Shown here one piece after another: positions 5,851 to 6,585 of a DNA stretch of 6,585 bases. The notes below the pieces were generated by a model that was given only the letters and a program-made list of their open reading frames with translations, was not told where the DNA came from and did not search any database. The stretch is from an uncultured Acidimicrobiaceae bacterium (GTDB lineage Bacteria; Actinomycetota; Acidimicrobiia; Acidimicrobiales; Ilumatobacteraceae). The stretch spans positions 1 through 6,585 of the forward strand of contig CAIXHI010000324.1 in the NCBI GenBank assembly GCA_903919215.1, in the 5' to 3' direction. How positions within the stretch are numbered: the stretch's first letter is position 1; every line of letters begins with the position of its first letter. Made by a program: the position numbers and the translations under genes.

Positions 5851-6585
5851 ATGGTGAGCACCGACGACCGAGCCGCAGCGACCAACGCGATGCCGCAGGA
5901 TCGAAAGCTCGCGTCACGTCTGGCGAGTCAGATCATGAGCGATCTCCAGGCATCCGAATGGATCGTCGGGGCCGTGATCGGGTCGGAGACCGAGTTGCTC
6001 GAACGCTACGCCGTCAGCCGCGCCGTACTCCGCGAGGCGGAACGACTGTTGGAACACTTCGGAGCCACCACCACTCGGCGCGGCCCGGGCGGCGGGCTCA
6101 TCGTTGCCGCACCCTCCACGGGCGCCGTGGTGCAGGCCGTGATGGTGTACCTCACATACACCGGAATCTCCCTTGGCGACCTGATGGAAGCCCGGACGTG
6201 CCTCGAACGCACCATCACTCGGGCAGCGACGCTCCGCGCCACGGAGGAACAAGTCGAGGCTCTTCGCGACCGGGTTCGCGAGGAGCACTCGCGCGATGCC
6301 TCAGACCCGAGCGATCACCACGTGCTGCACACGATGATCGGTGCCGCTGCGAATAATCCAGCGGCGGAGTTGTTCATCGACATCCTCGGCCGGCTCACCG
6401 CACGGTGGTCGTACCCCAGCGTCGCCGAGACGACGAATCTGGAGGCACTGCGCAGTTCTGGCCGTGCGCATGAATTGCTCGTCGACGCGATCACAGCAGG
6501 GAACAGCTCCCTCGCAGAACGACGGATGAACGCCCACCTCACGGCGCTCGGCGACTGGCTGGGCCGCAATCGCGAATCGCCGAGA
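5851..6585 (+). CDS. GntR-family regulator, FadR subfamily (FCD domain), 3' end beyond window
   Basis: An uninterrupted reading frame of 245 codons with no stop before the window edge. Residues 18-87 form a GntR winged helix-turn-helix: RLASQIMSDL, then IGSETELLERYAVSRAVLRE (43-62) as recognition region, and the wing TRRGPGGGLIV (75-85). Residues about 105-235 match the FCD ligand/metal-binding domain: HHVLHTMIGAAANN (156-169), AHELLVDAITAGN (206-218) and MNAHL (226-230). Where FCD proteins usually have Asp four residues before the first His, there is His156. Such regulators commonly sense acids or acyl-CoAs and repress adjacent catabolic genes; the divergent ligase fits. The FCD domain looks complete, so the protein may end soon, or this may be the first half of a tandem GntR-FCD protein. 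The ATG at 5851 has only a weak GGGA at 5837-5840; a later in-frame ATG (codon 14, 5890) is an alternative. Confidence 0.88.
   Translation, partial: MVSTDDRAAATNAMPQDRKLASRLASQIMSDLQASEWIVGAVIGSETELLERYAVSRAVLREAERLLEHFGATTTRRGPGGGLIVAAPSTGAVVQAVMVYLTYTGISLGDLMEARTCLERTITRAATLRATEEQVEALRDRVREEHSRDASDPSDHHVLHTMIGAAANNPAAELFIDILGRLTARWSYPSVAETTNLEALRSSGRAHELLVDAITAGNSSLAERRMNAHLTALGDWLGRNRESPR

Noticed and set aside
5709..5885. 59-residue N-terminal extension of the ligase
   Set aside because: It would cross the control region and the start of the divergent regulator, and the ATG at 5708 has a GGAG site and a family-like N-terminus.
1..6585. Mobile elements, CRISPR arrays, tRNA or rRNA genes
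   Set aside because: No transposase or integrase motifs, no regularly spaced repeats and no tRNA-like fold were seen on either strand.

Overview
The window reads as a stretch of a high-GC actinobacterial chromosome. Every gene has GC-rich third codon positions, Shine-Dalgarno sites of the GGAG/GAGGAG type are common, and the gene content (acyl-CoA dehydrogenase, split-barrel flavin/F420-type protein, EthD-like protein, SDR, acyl-CoA ligase, FCD-type GntR regulator) is typical of lipid or xenobiotic acid catabolic islands in Mycobacteriales and related Actinobacteria. The genus cannot be fixed from the sequence.

Layout. (1) 1-42, minus: the first 14 codons of an unidentified gene pointing out of the window. 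(2) 43-143: a compact divergent control region with a -10 that is palindromic (so present on both strands), a GACCGGTC palindrome and a direct repeat ending in CGTTCAA. (3) 144-3252, plus: a four-gene operon-like run: acyl-CoA dehydrogenase, PPOX/FDOR split-barrel protein, Nudix hydrolase resembling CoA diphosphatases, and a two-domain EthD-like protein. The Nudix gene overlaps its upstream neighbour at TAATG. (4) About 3241-3276: convergent gene ends only 9 bases apart, with short hairpins. (5) 3262-5708, minus: acyl-CoA ligase followed by an SDR, overlapping by 4 bases at ATGA. (6) 5709-5850: a second divergent control region with a perfect 7-3-7 inverted repeat. (7) 5851-6585, plus: a FadR-type (GntR/FCD) regulator still open at the window edge.

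How they may work together (inference): the ligase would activate a carboxylic acid to its CoA ester, the acyl-CoA dehydrogenase would introduce the alpha,beta double bond, and the SDR would oxidise a hydroxy or reduce a keto intermediate. The divergent FadR-type protein would sense the acid or acyl-CoA and control the ligase-SDR pair, and possibly the other operon. No enoyl-CoA hydratase or thiolase is visible, so the pathway is incomplete here and the substrate is unknown. The least ordinary points are a likely CoA-diphosphatase translationally coupled to a flavin/F420 split-barrel gene within an acyl-CoA catabolic operon, the non-canonical residues in the dehydrogenase, SDR and regulator, and the two compact divergent control regions. 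I see no mobile element, CRISPR array, tRNA or rRNA.
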